Shown here piece after piece: positions 7,320 to 7,766 of a stretch of DNA of 7,766 bases (position 1 is the stretch's first letter; every line of letters starts with the position of its first letter). The translations under genes and the position numbers were made by a program. This DNA is from Desulfobacterales bacterium (GTDB taxonomy: Bacteria; Desulfobacterota; Desulfobacteria; Desulfobacterales; JAFDCJ01), in the NCBI GenBank assembly GCA_029939875.1, contig JAOZSC010000108.1, positions 1 through 7,766 of the forward strand, in the 5' to 3' direction. Below the pieces are notes generated by a model. It worked only from the letters and a program-made list of their open reading frames with translations, made no database searches and had not been told where the DNA came from.

Positions 7320-7733
7320 ATGGGCAAAAAAAAAATCCTCATCGTCGACGATGAGCTGGATGTGAGAATTTATGTCGCCACCCTGTTTGAGACCAGCGGG
7401 TATGAGCCTATTATCGGCCGCAACGGAAAAGAGGGACTTGACAAAGCGCGCAAAACGGCGCCGGATCTGATCATCCTCGATGTCATGATGCCGGAAGCCG
7501 GCGGCGTCAATATGTTCCGTGAGCTCAAATGCGATGATGCGCTCAAACACATCCCGGTGATCATGCTGACCGGGGTCGGCCGGAACGCTTTTGCGCATTA
7601 CCTGAAAATGCTGGACATTCAGCTGGAAAAATCCATCGCGCAGCCGGATGCCTACATGGAAAAACCGCTGGATCATGAAAAACTGCTGGCAATGGCCGAA
7701 AGAATTCTGGGCGGCTGCCACCCCCTGTCGTGA
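7320..7733 (+). CDS. Single-domain response regulator (CheY-like receiver), Rrf1-like by position
   Basis: Phosphoacceptor receiver protein of 137 residues with no output domain. The active site is complete: acidic pair D10/D11, phosphorylatable D54 in LDVMMP, T84 in LTG and K115 in EKP, with the switch aromatic Y112 three residues before the lysine. The distance from T84 to K115 is 31 residues, against 22 in CheY, so about nine extra residues lie around 90-108. It must act through protein contacts, since no DNA-binding part follows. In D. vulgaris the hmc operon is followed by rrf1, also a response regulator, then rrf2. This gene may be the counterpart of rrf1, though that rests on position and family only. 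No histidine kinase is seen in the window. Receiver identity is secure. The start at 7320 is chosen from the ribosome binding site. Confidence 0.92.
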   Translation: MGKKKILIVDDELDVRIYVATLFETSGYEPIIGRNGKEGLDKARKTAPDLIILDVMMPEAGGVNMFRELKCDDALKHIPVIMLTGVGRNAFAHYLKMLDIQLEKSIAQPDAYMEKPLDHEKLLAMAERILGGCHPLS

Positions 7734-7766
7734 TGCAGCGCAATCGCCACCGGCTGTGCCGGCACG
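7733..7766 (+). CDS. Possible start of a further coupled gene, cut by the window end
   Basis: An ATG at 7733-7735 overlaps the response regulator stop as TGATG, the same junction type as hmcB/hmcC. The frame stays open for the 11 codons left (MQRNRHRLCRH). The very basic start could precede a membrane segment, but nothing more can be read. Against it, there is no clear Shine-Dalgarno sequence just upstream. Confidence 0.25.
   Translation, partial: MQRNRHRLCRH

Noticed and set aside
7750..7762. Inverted repeat CCGGC-TGT-GCCGG after the response regulator
   Set aside because: The stem is only five base pairs, no T-run is visible before the window ends, and it falls inside a possible next reading frame. 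It is not enough to call a terminator.

Overview
The window is most of an hmc operon, which encodes the high-molecular-weight cytochrome c transmembrane redox complex of sulfate-reducing bacteria. A three-gene downstream block follows in the same orientation. The gene order is a multiheme cytochrome (5' end cut off), a Tat-exported four-cluster ferredoxin with one membrane anchor, an NrfD-type ten-helix membrane protein, a 45-residue single-helix protein, a NarI/DsrM-like cytochrome b, and a CCG-domain iron-sulfur protein. This matches hmcABCDEF of Desulfovibrio vulgaris. The moderately GC-rich sequence and the gene content suggest a sulfate reducer of the Desulfobacterota, perhaps Desulfobacterales-like. 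The species cannot be told from this window.

Layout: everything lies on the + strand and is tightly packed. hmcA (1-1197, partial) is followed by a 53-base gap and hmcB (1251-2354). hmcC (2354-3526) overlaps hmcB by one base. hmcD (3539-3676), hmcE (3725-4402) and hmcF (start corrected to the ATG at 4458, end 5843) follow with gaps of 12 to 55 bases. Next come an unrecognised 176-residue protein (5843-6373, GTG start, one-base overlap with hmcF), a tandem universal stress protein (6385-7311) and a single-domain response regulator (start corrected to the ATG at 7320, end 7733). A further reading frame may begin at 7733 and run off the window. No internal terminator or promoter was found and no gap exceeds 55 bases, so the genes are probably cotranscribed.

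How it works together (family knowledge plus inference): HmcA accepts electrons in the periplasm from the hydrogenase/formate dehydrogenase - type I cytochrome c3 pool. HmcB sits against the membrane on the periplasmic side and is anchored through HmcC. HmcC, D and E form the membrane part, with quinone-site and heme b capacity. HmcF carries electrons on the cytoplasmic side through two [4Fe-4S] clusters and an HdrD-like CCG site. In D. vulgaris the operon ends with rrf1 (response regulator) and rrf2 (repressor). Here a response regulator is kept at the end of the block, but a novel protein and a universal stress protein are inserted before it. No Rrf2-type regulator is seen in the window. The six complex genes are ordinary members of known families, and the downstream block is the less-described part.
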